From Akkermansia muciniphila (lineage in GTDB: Bacteria; Verrucomicrobiota; Verrucomicrobiia; Limisphaerales; UBA9464), in the NCBI GenBank assembly GCA_945861565.1, contig CAMAUY010000017.1:1-64000 (forward strand): a stretch of DNA of 64,000 nt, read 5' to 3'. The notes below the pieces were generated by a model. It made no database searches. It was not told where the DNA came from and saw only the letters and a program-made list of their open reading frames with translations. The stretch's first letter is position 1. The number at the start of each line of letters is the position of its first letter. Both the position numbers and the translations under genes were made by a program. Shown here one piece after another: positions 17,191-26,010 of this stretch.

Positions 17191-19257
17191 ATGTATATTT
17201 ACCCTAAGAGATACGATGTGATTGTCGTAGGGGCGGGCCATGCGGGAGTCGAAGCGGCCTTAGCTTCGGCAAGAATGGGGTGTGAAACGTTACTATTAAC
17301 GATAAACCTCGACACAATTGGTCAGATGTCGTGCAACCCAGCGATCGGCGGGTTAGCGAAAGGGCATTTGGCGAGGGAAATTGATGCTCTGGGAGGCGAG
17401 ATGGGTTTGACTACGGATATGACGGGTTTGCAGTTTCGAATGCTCAATACCAAGAAGGGCCCTTCCGTGTGGGCACCCAGGGCGCAGTGTGACAAAAAGG
17501 CATACCAATTTCGTATGAAATGGGTATGTGAGAGGCAGCCCCGCTTGGATTGCAAACAAGGACAAACCATCCGATTGCTGCACGAAGACGGGCGAGTTTT
17601 CGGGGTGGAAACATCGTTGGAGGTGCGATTTCACGCCGAAACGGTTGTGATTACGACGGGAACATTCCTGCGGGGGCTAATGCACGTGGGATCCAATCAA
17701 CAGATGGGAGGCAGGGCGGGCGAAGCCGCGGCGATGGGATTGTCGGGATCACTCCGCGAGATTGGCATAGAGTTGGGAAGACTTAAGACGGGGACCCCGC
17801 CCAGGCTAGTGAGGAAATCGATCGATTTCAAAAGATTTGAGATTCAGGCTGGCGATGAACCGGTGCCGTATTTTAGCTACTGGGGGGAAGAACTTTGGGA
17901 TCAGGGATTGTTCCACGTGGAACATTCAGCGGGGTGGGAGGCCGGGAATCTTGGCTGCAGCCGAGGACTAAGCGCCGGAAGGAAGCAGTTATCCACAGAG
18001 AACTCAGAAATGTTCCACGTGGAACAATCCGTCTCATCGGCGCCGACTCCGTATCCGCCAGGATCGATTCTTGCTCAAATCGGAGGCCAACTTCCATGTC
18101 ACATCACTTACACGTCGCAGCGAACTCGGGAGTTGGTTTTGGCGAATCTTCATAAGTCCCCAATGTACTCGGGAGTGATCGAAGGGGTGGGGCCAAGGTA
18201 TTGTCCGTCGATTGAAGACAAGTTCGTTCGGTTTGCGGAAAAGGAGAAGCACCAAATTTTTTTGGAGCCAGAGGGAATCCAGACGGATGAGATATACGTG
18301 AATGGATTCTCCACCTGCCTTCCGTTTGAAGTACAGGTCGAGATGGTGCGCAGTATTGAAGGATGCGAAAAGGCCGAGATCATGCGACCAGCGTATGCGG
18401 TTGAGTATGATTTTGCTCCGCCAACGCAGCTCCGAAGCAATTTGGAGGCAAAGGTTTGCCGTAATCTGTTCCTGGCTGGGCAGATAAACGGGACCTCCGG
18501 CTATGAAGAAGCGGGAGCCCAGGGGATTATCGCCGGCATCAACGCGGCCCGCCGGGTCCAAGGTAGAGAGTCGATCGTGCTCCGACGGGATCAGGCCTAC
18601 ATCGGAGTTCTGGTCGACGACCTGATAACCAAGGGCACGGTGGAACCGTATCGGATGTTTACTTCGCGGGCCGAGTATCGCCTTCTGCTTCGCCAGGACA
18701 ATGCGGACCTGCGCTTGTGCGACATCGGGCATACCATCGGGTTACTCTCGGATCGTCGCCATCAACGTCTCACTGCGAAACGAAATCGAATTGAAGCCGA
18801 ATTGGAGAGGCTTGAGACGACTCGAGAGGGGGTGGAAACCTTGGCCCAATTATTGCGAAGGCCGGAGGTCAGTTACCGTCAGCTTCCGAAAGCAGACCTA
18901 GCACTCCCGGACGAGGTAACTCAGCAGGTGGAAATCTACCTCAAGTACGAGGGGTATATTCGTCGTCAGGAGGCTGATGTCGAACGGTTCAAAACGCTGG
19001 AAGAAAAGCAACTGCCTAGCTGGCTAAACTACGCGTCGGTCCAGGGTCTTCGGACGGAAGCCAGGGCTAAGTTAGCAAGTGGCCAGCCGAGGACGATCGG
19101 TCAGGCATCGAGAATTTCCGGAGTATCGCCAGCCGACATAAGTCTGCTGCTGGTACATCTGAAGAGGGGTCAGACTGCAGCGGACACTGCAATTCAACCG
19201 GATCCGGCCGACCCATCGAATTGTGGGGCCGCCCCAGAGAATTTCGAAAAACCCTAA
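17191..19257 (+). CDS. mnmG: tRNA uridine-5-carboxymethylaminomethyl synthesis enzyme MnmG (GidA)
   Basis: MnmG, with MnmE, modifies U34 of tRNAs in an FAD-dependent reaction. The N-terminal FAD motif is VVGAGHAGVEAALAS, followed by SCNPAIGGLAKGHL; later hallmarks YSGVIEGVGPRYCPSIEDK and NGTSGYEEAGAQG (FAD binding) are intact. The protein has 688 residues, about 60 more than usual. The excess lies at about 232-297, between PVPYFSYWG and QLPCHITYT, where other MnmG proteins have a short linker. That insertion contains LFHVEH (240-245), QLSTEN (266-271) and MFHVEQ (274-279), which are translations of two parS sites and a DnaA box. Core motifs on both sides are preserved, so the enzyme is probably active. 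Confidence 0.95.
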   Translation: MYIYPKRYDVIVVGAGHAGVEAALASARMGCETLLLTINLDTIGQMSCNPAIGGLAKGHLAREIDALGGEMGLTTDMTGLQFRMLNTKKGPSVWAPRAQCDKKAYQFRMKWVCERQPRLDCKQGQTIRLLHEDGRVFGVETSLEVRFHAETVVITTGTFLRGLMHVGSNQQMGGRAGEAAAMGLSGSLREIGIELGRLKTGTPPRLVRKSIDFKRFEIQAGDEPVPYFSYWGEELWDQGLFHVEHSAGWEAGNLGCSRGLSAGRKQLSTENSEMFHVEQSVSSAPTPYPPGSILAQIGGQLPCHITYTSQRTRELVLANLHKSPMYSGVIEGVGPRYCPSIEDKFVRFAEKEKHQIFLEPEGIQTDEIYVNGFSTCLPFEVQVEMVRSIEGCEKAEIMRPAYAVEYDFAPPTQLRSNLEAKVCRNLFLAGQINGTSGYEEAGAQGIIAGINAARRVQGRESIVLRRDQAYIGVLVDDLITKGTVEPYRMFTSRAEYRLLLRQDNADLRLCDIGHTIGLLSDRRHQRLTAKRNRIEAELERLETTREGVETLAQLLRRPEVSYRQLPKADLALPDEVTQQVEIYLKYEGYIRRQEADVERFKTLEEKQLPSWLNYASVQGLRTEARAKLASGQPRTIGQASRISGVSPADISLLLVHLKRGQTAADTAIQPDPADPSNCGAAPENFEKP
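17909..17924. promoter_or_regulatory. parS site 1 (ParB binding)
   Basis: The 16-bp perfect palindrome TGTTCCACGTGGAACA matches the bacterial chromosomal parS consensus (TGTTNCACGTGAAACA in Bacillus; the TGTTCCACGTGGAAC form is used in Pseudomonas). It lies in frame inside mnmG and is translated as part of LFHVEH. Confidence 0.9.
17989..17997 (+). promoter_or_regulatory. Perfect DnaA box
   Basis: TTATCCACA is identical to the strong DnaA-box consensus TTATNCACA. It lies between the two parS palindromes inside the mnmG insertion, 14 bp upstream of the second, and is translated as LST. Confidence 0.65.
18011..18026. promoter_or_regulatory. parS site 2 (ParB binding)
   Basis: This is the same 16-bp palindrome TGTTCCACGTGGAACA, 102 bp downstream of the first and in the same codon phase, translated as MFHVEQ. 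Two identical copies in one gene make chance very unlikely. Confidence 0.9.
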
Positions 19258-19294
19258 GCCCACAATCGATGTTGTGGTGATCTCTGAGTGGATA

Positions 19295-19708
19295 TTACGA
19301 ATCAATCACCAGGACCGTTGGGAGGCGAATGTGAACGTCCTCGAAGCGATTACGGAGTTCACTAAACAGTAAGGATAGCGTCAACTCGACGGAGATGCCC
19401 GCACCTACGAGGTCTCCGAAATCAATTTCATGGCAGACGACGGGTGCGGTCCAAGAGCCAAATTCGATCGTCCCGCGGATCCCGCCCGACTCGGGATTAT
19501 CGAGAACTTGAAAGGTGTGATTGACCCAGCCCTTCACGCCACCAGACGGAAGGTAGATGCGGTTGAGGCGAATAATCGGCTCAACGACGTCGTCAACGAG
19601 AAAGAATGGATCCAGACGCAGAGTGATCCCGAATCCGAGGGGACCTTGTTTAGCCCGGGCAGTGCTGGCGACGAGCAACTCAGCGGGAAATTCATCAATC
19701 TTAGTCAT
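19295..19708 (-). CDS. Hypothetical protein, beta-rich, possibly conserved
   Basis: The 137-residue protein begins FPAELLVASTARAKQGPLGF and continues with alternating strands (GITLRLDPFFLVDDVVEP, HTFQVLDNPESGG). It has no signal peptide and no cysteine motif. It is convergent with mnmG, ending 37 bp after the mnmG stop. The composition and codon regularity look coding. The family is not recognised. Confidence 0.5.
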   Translation of the reverse strand: MTKIDEFPAELLVASTARAKQGPLGFGITLRLDPFFLVDDVVEPIIRLNRIYLPSGGVKGWVNHTFQVLDNPESGGIRGTIEFGSWTAPVVCHEIDFGDLVGAGISVELTLSLLFSELRNRFEDVHIRLPTVLVIDS

Positions 19709-19911
19709 GGAATGGACGGCAGATTCACAACTATTTCATCATAAACACGTTGGGAATTAATCATAAAATTATCCAGCGGCAATAATGAAAAAACGAGGAA
19801 CACATGGCGAGTTCATTATAAGCATTAATCATGCCATTAATGCTGTGAAATAGAAATCATTTTCAATAACTCCGAAGCGTTTGCAGCGCGGAAGATTGCC
19901 GGCGGGAGACA

Positions 19912-21372
19912 TCAATCCGAGTTGGGGGTGGGTTTTTCCCGGAACAAAGCGAGATGGTCAGCCGTGCGCACCAGCAATGTGTCACCGACAGGAACCGGGC
20001 TCGCCTGGGTAACCTCTCCGAGGTCGTTCCGAGACAGGACTTCGAACGAATCGCCCGCCTTGACCACCGTAACAACTCCCCGCTGCGAGGTCACATAAAT
20101 GCGTCCATCAGCCGCGATCAGGCTGGCGTAGTAGTCGCCGATGGCGCCGAGCCGTTCTTCCTGATAGGAGTGTGTTCCGGTCTGAGGGTCTAGGCAGGTC
20201 AACATCCCGCCGTTCTTAACCATATAGAAACGCCCTCGGTAAAATAGCGGCGAGGCAACGTAGGGAAGGCCCTTTTTGAATCGCCACAACACCCCAGCGT
20301 TGGACAAAAGGCCCTGAGCATCCGGTTTGACCGCGAACGCCTGATTCTCCGCTCGCTCGAAGATGGCGGCCATGGACTCCCATTCGGCCCGTTCGATGAA
20401 GCCGCTTCGGTCGCCATCCATGTGCTTGAAGCGCTGCTTCGCCGGCCCAGGCGGGAGTTCATCGAGGCTGAACTTACCATCCTTGTTCCGATCGTGTTCC
20501 GCGAGGAAATCATCGAATTTAGCCATCGCGATGTGTTCTGTGTTTCGGTCACCGCCGGTGGTCCAGCTCGCCGTGAAAAGCATCCCGTCACCCACCACCG
20601 GGGATGTGCAGGTAATGCGAGCAAGTCCACTGACCCGCCAACGCTCCAAGCCGGTGCGTGGATCCAGGCCTTTGAGCCAAAGTGTACCGGGGACAACCAG
20701 ATCAGTGAAGCCCTGGTGTTCCCAGACAATGGGAGTGCCGAAACCGCGGCGCATCTCGGGCCGATCCAAGCGCCAAACGACGTCGCCGGTGCGCTTGTCC
20801 AGTGCGATCAAGTGGGAGCCGCCGTCCTGATCGAGCAGTTGGAACAAGTTATCGCCAACCAGCACGGGCGATGAGCTGGCGCCGTATTCGGTTTTTGTGA
20901 GGGCCATCGGCCGGCGCCACAATTCGTGCCCGTCCAAATCGTAGGCGAGCATACCCACCGATCCGAAGTGGACGTAGACGCGCTCACCGTCGGTTCGCGG
21001 CGTGGCGGAGGCGGGATTGCCGAGGGACAGGTGAACCTCCTCGACTTTGTCGGGGACGATCCCACGGCGCCACAGTTCGCGTCCAGAATCGCGGTCAAGC
21101 GCAATCGTGAGCAGATTTCCGCCGGAGAAAGCGGTGAGAAAGATACGTTTACCCCAGACAATGGGCGACGAATTGCCGGGCGGCATTTCGATTCGCCAAG
21201 CGACATTGTTGCTCGGGCCGAACGTCAGCGGCGGGTGGGCGTTGGGCGCGCCGACGCCGAGCCCGCCCGGGCCGCGGAACTGCGGCCAGTCGGTCTCCGA
21301 GGCGAGGGTGGAGGGGAGGCGGATTGAGCCGAGAATGAGCGTCGCGGCCAAGCCAACCGGGAAGAAGTTCAC
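19912..21372 (-). CDS. Secreted PQQ-like beta-propeller protein with embedded EF-hands
   Basis: The 486-residue protein has a signal peptide (MNFFPVGLAATLILGSIRLP, cut near TLAS), then DWPQFRGPGGLGVG, the opening of the planctomycete/verrucomicrobial PQQ-like family. Repeated blades follow (LLTIALDRDSGRELWRR, HLIALDKRTGDVVWRL, LTCLDPQTGT). Between two blades, at about residues 285-335, lies an EF-hand pair: DRNKDGKFSLDE and DGDRSGFIERAE, both with complete Ca2+-ligand loops. Propellers of this class bind partners or sugars outside the cytoplasm; PQQ binding itself is not established for them. The gene is separated from the 19295-19708 gene by about 200 bp of AT-rich DNA. Confidence 0.85.
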   Translation of the reverse strand: MNFFPVGLAATLILGSIRLPSTLASETDWPQFRGPGGLGVGAPNAHPPLTFGPSNNVAWRIEMPPGNSSPIVWGKRIFLTAFSGGNLLTIALDRDSGRELWRRGIVPDKVEEVHLSLGNPASATPRTDGERVYVHFGSVGMLAYDLDGHELWRRPMALTKTEYGASSSPVLVGDNLFQLLDQDGGSHLIALDKRTGDVVWRLDRPEMRRGFGTPIVWEHQGFTDLVVPGTLWLKGLDPRTGLERWRVSGLARITCTSPVVGDGMLFTASWTTGGDRNTEHIAMAKFDDFLAEHDRNKDGKFSLDELPPGPAKQRFKHMDGDRSGFIERAEWESMAAIFERAENQAFAVKPDAQGLLSNAGVLWRFKKGLPYVASPLFYRGRFYMVKNGGMLTCLDPQTGTHSYQEERLGAIGDYYASLIAADGRIYVTSQRGVVTVVKAGDSFEVLSRNDLGEVTQASPVPVGDTLLVRTADHLALFREKPTPNSD

Positions 21373-21521
21373 AACGTCATCTAGGCACGTCTTCGCCCTG
21401 GGGGCAAGCCGGGAGGATTCTTAGGCAGTCTCTCGCCGGCCGGGATCGGGGCCGTGCAAGACTCCGCCCTTGGCCTAACGGGGACTTTCCTTCGAAGGCT
21501 CCTTGGGGCAGCCTTGCACCC

Positions 21522-23288
21522 ATGACATCCCTTCTCCTGCGATGCTGGCTCTGCGCCGAAATATGGTTCCGCTGCTTCCCGGCCCTAGGCGCATCGGTCG
21601 AACAATTGCCCGACGGTCGTATCCTATTCCCATCGCCGACTACGGGCGACACCGCGAACTGGGAATTCAAGCCCACTCGGTGGGGCCGCTATGACATCGA
21701 GGCGACGGTTTCGGTTCTGGCGGCCGGCCCGGAATTGCAGGTCGACATCGCCGGGGAGACTATGACGGTCCGTTTGCCGGCGAACGCCGCCGGGGCGGAC
21801 CGGACGACGGTACGGGTTGGCCGATTCTACCTGGCGAAGGCGGAGCCGTTGAGGGTGAGCGCCGGCCCTAAGCCGGGTTCGACGGCTCCGTTTACCCTCC
21901 GAGGCATCGCGCTGCACCCGGCCCCAGAGGGCGAAGTGGTGGTGCAGAAGCCGACCGGCGAGATCCTGCTAAGGGCCCACGATGCGACGACGCACAGTGT
22001 GACGATGCGATATGAACCGGCGACGAACAAGAACTGCCTTGGCTACTGGGTGAACCCAGCCGACTGGGCCGACTGGGAGTTCACAGTGCTGAAGCCTGGC
22101 GCCTTTAACGTCGAGGTTTGGCAGGGTTGTGGCAACGGGAACGGCGGCAGCGACGTCGATGTCGAAGTGGGGGGCGAGCGGTTGAGTTTTGTGGTTGAGG
22201 AGACCGGTCACTTTCAGAACTTTGTCCCGCGCAGGCTGGGGCGAGTGAAACTGGCGACTCCTGGAAAGCATACCCTGGTCATCCAGCCGCAGCGCAAGCA
22301 GGCCTCGGCGGTCATGGATGTTCGGAAGGTGCGGCTGGTACCTGTCGGCAGCGGAGCTGAGCCTGCACCGGAGCCTGCACCGGGCGCACGCGACTTCCTC
22401 GCAGCGAGGCGGGTGGTGTTCCTAGGCGACAGCATCACCTATGGCGGTGAATGGGTGGAATTTGTCGAGACGTGGTTGCGGTTGACGTATCCCGGCACCG
22501 AAGTGGAGTTGCTCAATCTCGGCCTGCCGAGTGAGACCGTTTCGGGGTTGTCGGAGCCTGGCCACGCGGGCGGTGCGTTCCCGAGGCCGGGCGTGCATGA
22601 ACGCCTCGGCCGCGTGCTGGAGAAGGCAAGGCCCGACCTAATCGTGGCCTGTTATGGGATGAACGACGGCATCTATTACCCGTGGAGCGAAGAACGGGCG
22701 AAGGCATTCCAGGATTCGATGCGCCGTCTGCGTGAGCGAGCCGCCCATCAAGGCGTGCGTGTTCTTCACGTCACGCCGCCTGTCTTCGACCCGATCCCGA
22801 TTCTCGGTCGGACTCTCCCGGCAGGTCTCGCGGAATATCCGTCTCCCTATCGAGGCTACAACGAAGTGCTGGATCGATACTCCGAGTGGCTCGTTGCCCA
22901 GCGCAAGAGTGGATGGGAGGTCGTGGATGCACACGGGCCGATGAACCGCGTCCTCGACGGACATCGCCGCACCGATCCAAAATTTCTGTTGGCGGGCGAC
23001 GGAGTCCACGCCAACACGCAGGGTAACTGGCTCATCGCCCGCGAATTCCTTCGCCACCTAGGCGCACCCAGCGCTCTGGTCTCCTCCGAGACACCGGATG
23101 CGCTCGTGAAGTCGCATCCCCACGGAGTGGAAGTGCTGAAGCTGGTTCAGCGGCGCCAGCGGGGACAGAAGGATGCCTGGCTTACGCACGTCGGCCACGT
23201 TCGTCCGGGCATGAGCAAAGGCAAGCCTTTAGCCGAAGCCGACAGGGAGGCGGCGGCGGTGGCGGAAGAGCTGCGAGCGCTGCGATAG
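21522..23288 (+). CDS. SGNH/GDSL hydrolase with N-terminal beta-sandwich domains
   Basis: The 588-residue protein is probably secreted: its N-terminus is hydrophobic (SLLLRCWLC, FRCFPALGAS). Residues 25-300 contain two sandwich-like domains; the second (GYWVNPADWADWEF, KPGAFNVEVWQGCG) resembles the carbohydrate-binding fold found on alpha-fucosidase-like proteins. The catalytic SGNH domain spans about 300-530: block I VVFLGDSITYGG with the nucleophile Ser, block III VACYGMNDGIYYPW (GxND), and block V GDGVHANTQG with Asp and His. Such enzymes remove acetyl or other acyl groups from polysaccharides. The start is uncertain by a few codons. It is divergent from the PQQ-like gene. Confidence 0.82.
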   Translation: MTSLLLRCWLCAEIWFRCFPALGASVEQLPDGRILFPSPTTGDTANWEFKPTRWGRYDIEATVSVLAAGPELQVDIAGETMTVRLPANAAGADRTTVRVGRFYLAKAEPLRVSAGPKPGSTAPFTLRGIALHPAPEGEVVVQKPTGEILLRAHDATTHSVTMRYEPATNKNCLGYWVNPADWADWEFTVLKPGAFNVEVWQGCGNGNGGSDVDVEVGGERLSFVVEETGHFQNFVPRRLGRVKLATPGKHTLVIQPQRKQASAVMDVRKVRLVPVGSGAEPAPEPAPGARDFLAARRVVFLGDSITYGGEWVEFVETWLRLTYPGTEVELLNLGLPSETVSGLSEPGHAGGAFPRPGVHERLGRVLEKARPDLIVACYGMNDGIYYPWSEERAKAFQDSMRRLRERAAHQGVRVLHVTPPVFDPIPILGRTLPAGLAEYPSPYRGYNEVLDRYSEWLVAQRKSGWEVVDAHGPMNRVLDGHRRTDPKFLLAGDGVHANTQGNWLIAREFLRHLGAPSALVSSETPDALVKSHPHGVEVLKLVQRRQRGQKDAWLTHVGHVRPGMSKGKPLAEADREAAAVAEELRALR

Positions 23289-23470
23289 AAATCGATATCC
23301 CTTGCCTTTGGCCGGTTTTCGGGTATCTCCAGTGCTCCTTTTGGGCGGTTCTGCTGCGAAGCGGGACCGTTTTACTTTCTGGCCGGTTCCTGTTTTGGAT
23401 GGGGTCTGTGGGCTGGACGCGGAGTTCTGACTGTTCGGAAACCGTGAGCGAGGAAGGATGTGAACTTGAT

Positions 23471-23668
23471 TTGAGCGAAATCAAACTGAAGAAAGGCGAA
23501 CCCGTGGACCGGGCATTGCGCCGATTGAAAAAGAAGGTGGACCGCGAGGGCACCTTGAAGGAAGTCCGCAACCATCGTCACTACGAGAAACCCAGTGAGC
23601 GCCGGCGGCGGAAGATGAAGGTTGCTCGTTTCAGCGCCATGCTTTCCGCACGATACGCGGATGTCTGA
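23471..23668 (+). CDS. rpsU: 30S ribosomal protein S21
   Basis: S21 is a small basic protein of the 30S subunit that helps initiation. The body EIKLKKGEPVDRALRRLKKK and SERRRRKMKVARFSAML is diagnostic. The start is not an ATG: family length (about 65 residues) points to the TTG at 23471, with AGGAAGG 13 nt upstream. A GTG at 23444 would add nine atypical residues. A strong terminator follows at 23727-23760. The gene appears monocistronic. Confidence 0.92.
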   Translation: MSEIKLKKGEPVDRALRRLKKKVDREGTLKEVRNHRHYEKPSERRRRKMKVARFSAMLSARYADV

Positions 23669-23726
23669 TGTGCGGTGATACGCGGGGAATTATTCCCGCG
23701 GTCTCCAAACAAATTGAATTATGAAG

Positions 23727-23760
23727 AGCCGGATGCTTTATTAGGCGTCCGGCTTTTTTT
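23727..23760 (+). terminator. Rho-independent terminator of rpsU
   Basis: A 10-bp stem, AGCCGGATGC pairing with GCGTCCGGCT with one G-T pair and an eight-base loop, is followed by a T-run reaching 23760. It ends three bases before the ATG of the next gene at 23764. Confidence 0.85.
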
Positions 23761-23763
23761 GTC

Positions 23764-24774
23764 ATGTATTCTCTCTCCTCCTGCTGGAACTCGGGTCGCC
23801 ACACCGACGGACGGGCGATGCTGCGTGAAATTCGCGACCTCGGCTTTGAATACGCGGAACTCAGTCACGGCATCCGCCTGAGCTTGGTCCCCGGTATTAT
23901 CGAAGCCGTCGAAGCCGGGGAGATCAAGATTTCAACCGTTCACAATTTCTGCCCGCTGCCGATGGGCGTCAATTACCCCGCCCCCAACATTTTCAAGTTC
24001 TCATCCACCGACCGCCGGGAGCGGGAGTACGCCTGGAAACATTCCCTGAAGAGCGTCGAAACGGCGGAACGGGTGGGTGCGCGGTTGATCGTGCTTCACT
24101 CCGGCCAAGCGGACCTGAAGGACTACAATGAGCCCTTGGAGGAACTTCGAAGCCAAATGAAGGCGATTGAGGCCACCGCGGTAGAGTTGCTCGCGGAGGG
24201 CAAACAGGATTCCCGGGAGTTCCGCAAAAACCACGATCAAACGGAAAAGCTGGACCGGCAGTTCCACAAGTTGCTGGAGGAAATCGAGTACAAGCGGGAA
24301 CGTCGCAAAGAGGAGCCGATGCAGCTTGCCCTGGAAATAATTGGCCGCCTGGCCGAGGAGGCGGGCCGGCGAGGAATTCTTCTCGGCATTGAGAACCGTG
24401 AAGCCGTGGAGGAAATCCCCTTCGATCATGACCTCCCCTTCTTCCTCGATTCCCTGCCGGAAGCTGTCGTGAAATACTGGCATGATTGTGGCCATGCTCA
24501 GATTAAGGAACACCTCGGGCTGATTCCCAGTCACGTGATGCATTTGGAAACGCTCGCTCCACGCCTCGGGGGGTTTCACATCCATGACGTTATTTTGGAG
24601 AAGGACGGGGCTCACGATCATTGCCCGCCTGGATCGGGCATTGTCCCGTTCGCCCAATTGGCGACTTTCGTAAAGCCAGAGCATATCAAAGTGGTCGAAT
24701 TGAGCCCGGGCGTTCCGGCTGAGGACGTTCGTCGAGGGTACGAAATCATCCGATCCCTCTGGGGTCCGGAATAG
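23764..24774 (+). CDS. Sugar phosphate isomerase/epimerase-like TIM-barrel protein
   Basis: The 336-residue protein belongs to the xylose-isomerase-like TIM-barrel superfamily (AP endonuclease 2 family). The N-terminus YSLSSCWNSGRHTDGRAMLR and LGFEYAELSHGI support the ATG at 23764 rather than the internal one at 23818. Metal-ligand candidates are in GILLGIENREA (Glu), YWHDCGHAQ (His/Asp) and GGFHIHDV (His), and E in KVVELSPG. A long charged helical insertion occurs at about 125-190 (QDSREFRKNHDQTEKLDRQF). The substrate is unknown. The start codon abuts the rpsU terminator, leaving no room for a normal leader between them. Confidence 0.8.
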   Translation: MYSLSSCWNSGRHTDGRAMLREIRDLGFEYAELSHGIRLSLVPGIIEAVEAGEIKISTVHNFCPLPMGVNYPAPNIFKFSSTDRREREYAWKHSLKSVETAERVGARLIVLHSGQADLKDYNEPLEELRSQMKAIEATAVELLAEGKQDSREFRKNHDQTEKLDRQFHKLLEEIEYKRERRKEEPMQLALEIIGRLAEEAGRRGILLGIENREAVEEIPFDHDLPFFLDSLPEAVVKYWHDCGHAQIKEHLGLIPSHVMHLETLAPRLGGFHIHDVILEKDGAHDHCPPGSGIVPFAQLATFVKPEHIKVVELSPGVPAEDVRRGYEIIRSLWGPE

Positions 24775-24864
24775 TTTTCCAACCGCCTTGAGTCATCGCC
24801 CGTCGCCCCGTCGCCCCGTCGCCTGGCTCAGTCCAACCCAAACCCCCGTCCGTCCGGAGAGATC

Positions 24865-26010
24865 ATGGTCAACCGGGAGACATGTGCCAACCGTTCCCGG
24901 CCCGCTCCGGCCTGGCGAAGGCTTGCGGGGCAGCTGGCCCGGATTGCCGTTTGCGCACTGCTGTTGCTTTGGATCTTTCACGTCATTTTCTGCAACGAAG
25001 CCCAACTCTTTCTGAGCGAAACCGGCGGCACTTGGTCTTCCATGACCAAGTGGGAACAACGCAGCCTCGCATGGACCCGCGGTCCTTCCGAGCTGTGGCG
25101 GATGACCCGGCGAATCCATCCGCTCGCCCTCGCTGCCGCGTTTGTTCAATGCGGTCTGCTGGTTGTCCTCGGTGGATTCCGATGGCGTCAGGTGATGCGC
25201 ATTCAGGGGTTAGAGTTGTCGTATCGCGAGACAACCCGGATCTCATTCGTTGCTCATTTCTTTAACGCCTTCCTCTTGGGTTCAACGGGGGGAGATGTGG
25301 TCAAGGCCTGGTATGCCGCGCGAACCACCCACCACAAGAAGGCGGAAGCGGTGCTCAGCGTTTTTGTGGATCGGTTGATCGGGATCCTCGCACTGCTGCT
25401 TTCCGCCGTTGCCCTGATGCCGTGGAACATCCCCTTGATCCTGCAGTACAAGCGGTACGCGGGTGCCTGCGGGGTGATTGTCGCGATGGCGGTGACCGCC
25501 GGAGGTTTGGTGGTTATCGCGTTTCATACCGACGCCTTGCATCACGAGGGTCGCTTCGCACACCTCTTCCGTCGACTGCCATTGGGGGCTTCTGTTGGGC
25601 GGGCCTTGGCTGCCTGCCGGCTGTTTGGACGTCACCCAGGCTTTACTCAATCCATGGCGGCTTGGTCGCTCGTGATCAATTTTCTGCTCGTCGGAAGCTT
25701 TGCCGTCCTCGCCTGGGGTTTACATATTTCGATCCCCCCGCAAGCACTTTGGATGGTGGTGCCCATGATCATTTGCATCGCCGCGATCCCGGTGACGCCC
25801 AGTGGACTGGGAGTTCGGGAGAACCTGTTCTTCTACCTGTTGTCGGTGCCCATGTTGGGCGTGAAACCCTCGGAAGCCGTCACACTTTCCCTCCTCGCGT
25901 ACTCAATAAATCTTTCTTGGTCCGCCCTGGGAGGAGTTGTCTACCTCTTCATGCCCGACCGGGGCGCGCTGAAAACAGCCGACCTGGAGGAGGAAGACGT
26001 CACCAGTTGA
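24865..26010 (+). CDS. Lysylphosphatidylglycerol synthase transmembrane region / flippase-like membrane protein
   Basis: The 381-residue polytopic protein has about seven to eight hydrophobic helices, among them IAVCALLLLWIFHVIF near residue 30, PLALAAAFVQCGLLVVLGG near 90 and LWMVVPMIICIAAIPVTPSG near 295. The motif FNAFLLGSTGGDVVKAWYA is characteristic of the LPG_synthase_TM family (UPF0104), as is PVTPSGLGVRENLFFYLL. These proteins move lipids or lipid-linked precursors across the inner membrane; no MprF-type synthase domain is attached. The last 11 bp overlap the end of the convergent exonuclease-like gene. The lead ATG at 24865 has GAGAGATC just upstream. Confidence 0.82.
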   Translation: MVNRETCANRSRPAPAWRRLAGQLARIAVCALLLLWIFHVIFCNEAQLFLSETGGTWSSMTKWEQRSLAWTRGPSELWRMTRRIHPLALAAAFVQCGLLVVLGGFRWRQVMRIQGLELSYRETTRISFVAHFFNAFLLGSTGGDVVKAWYAARTTHHKKAEAVLSVFVDRLIGILALLLSAVALMPWNIPLILQYKRYAGACGVIVAMAVTAGGLVVIAFHTDALHHEGRFAHLFRRLPLGASVGRALAACRLFGRHPGFTQSMAAWSLVINFLLVGSFAVLAWGLHISIPPQALWMVVPMIICIAAIPVTPSGLGVRENLFFYLLSVPMLGVKPSEAVTLSLLAYSINLSWSALGGVVYLFMPDRGALKTADLEEEDVTS

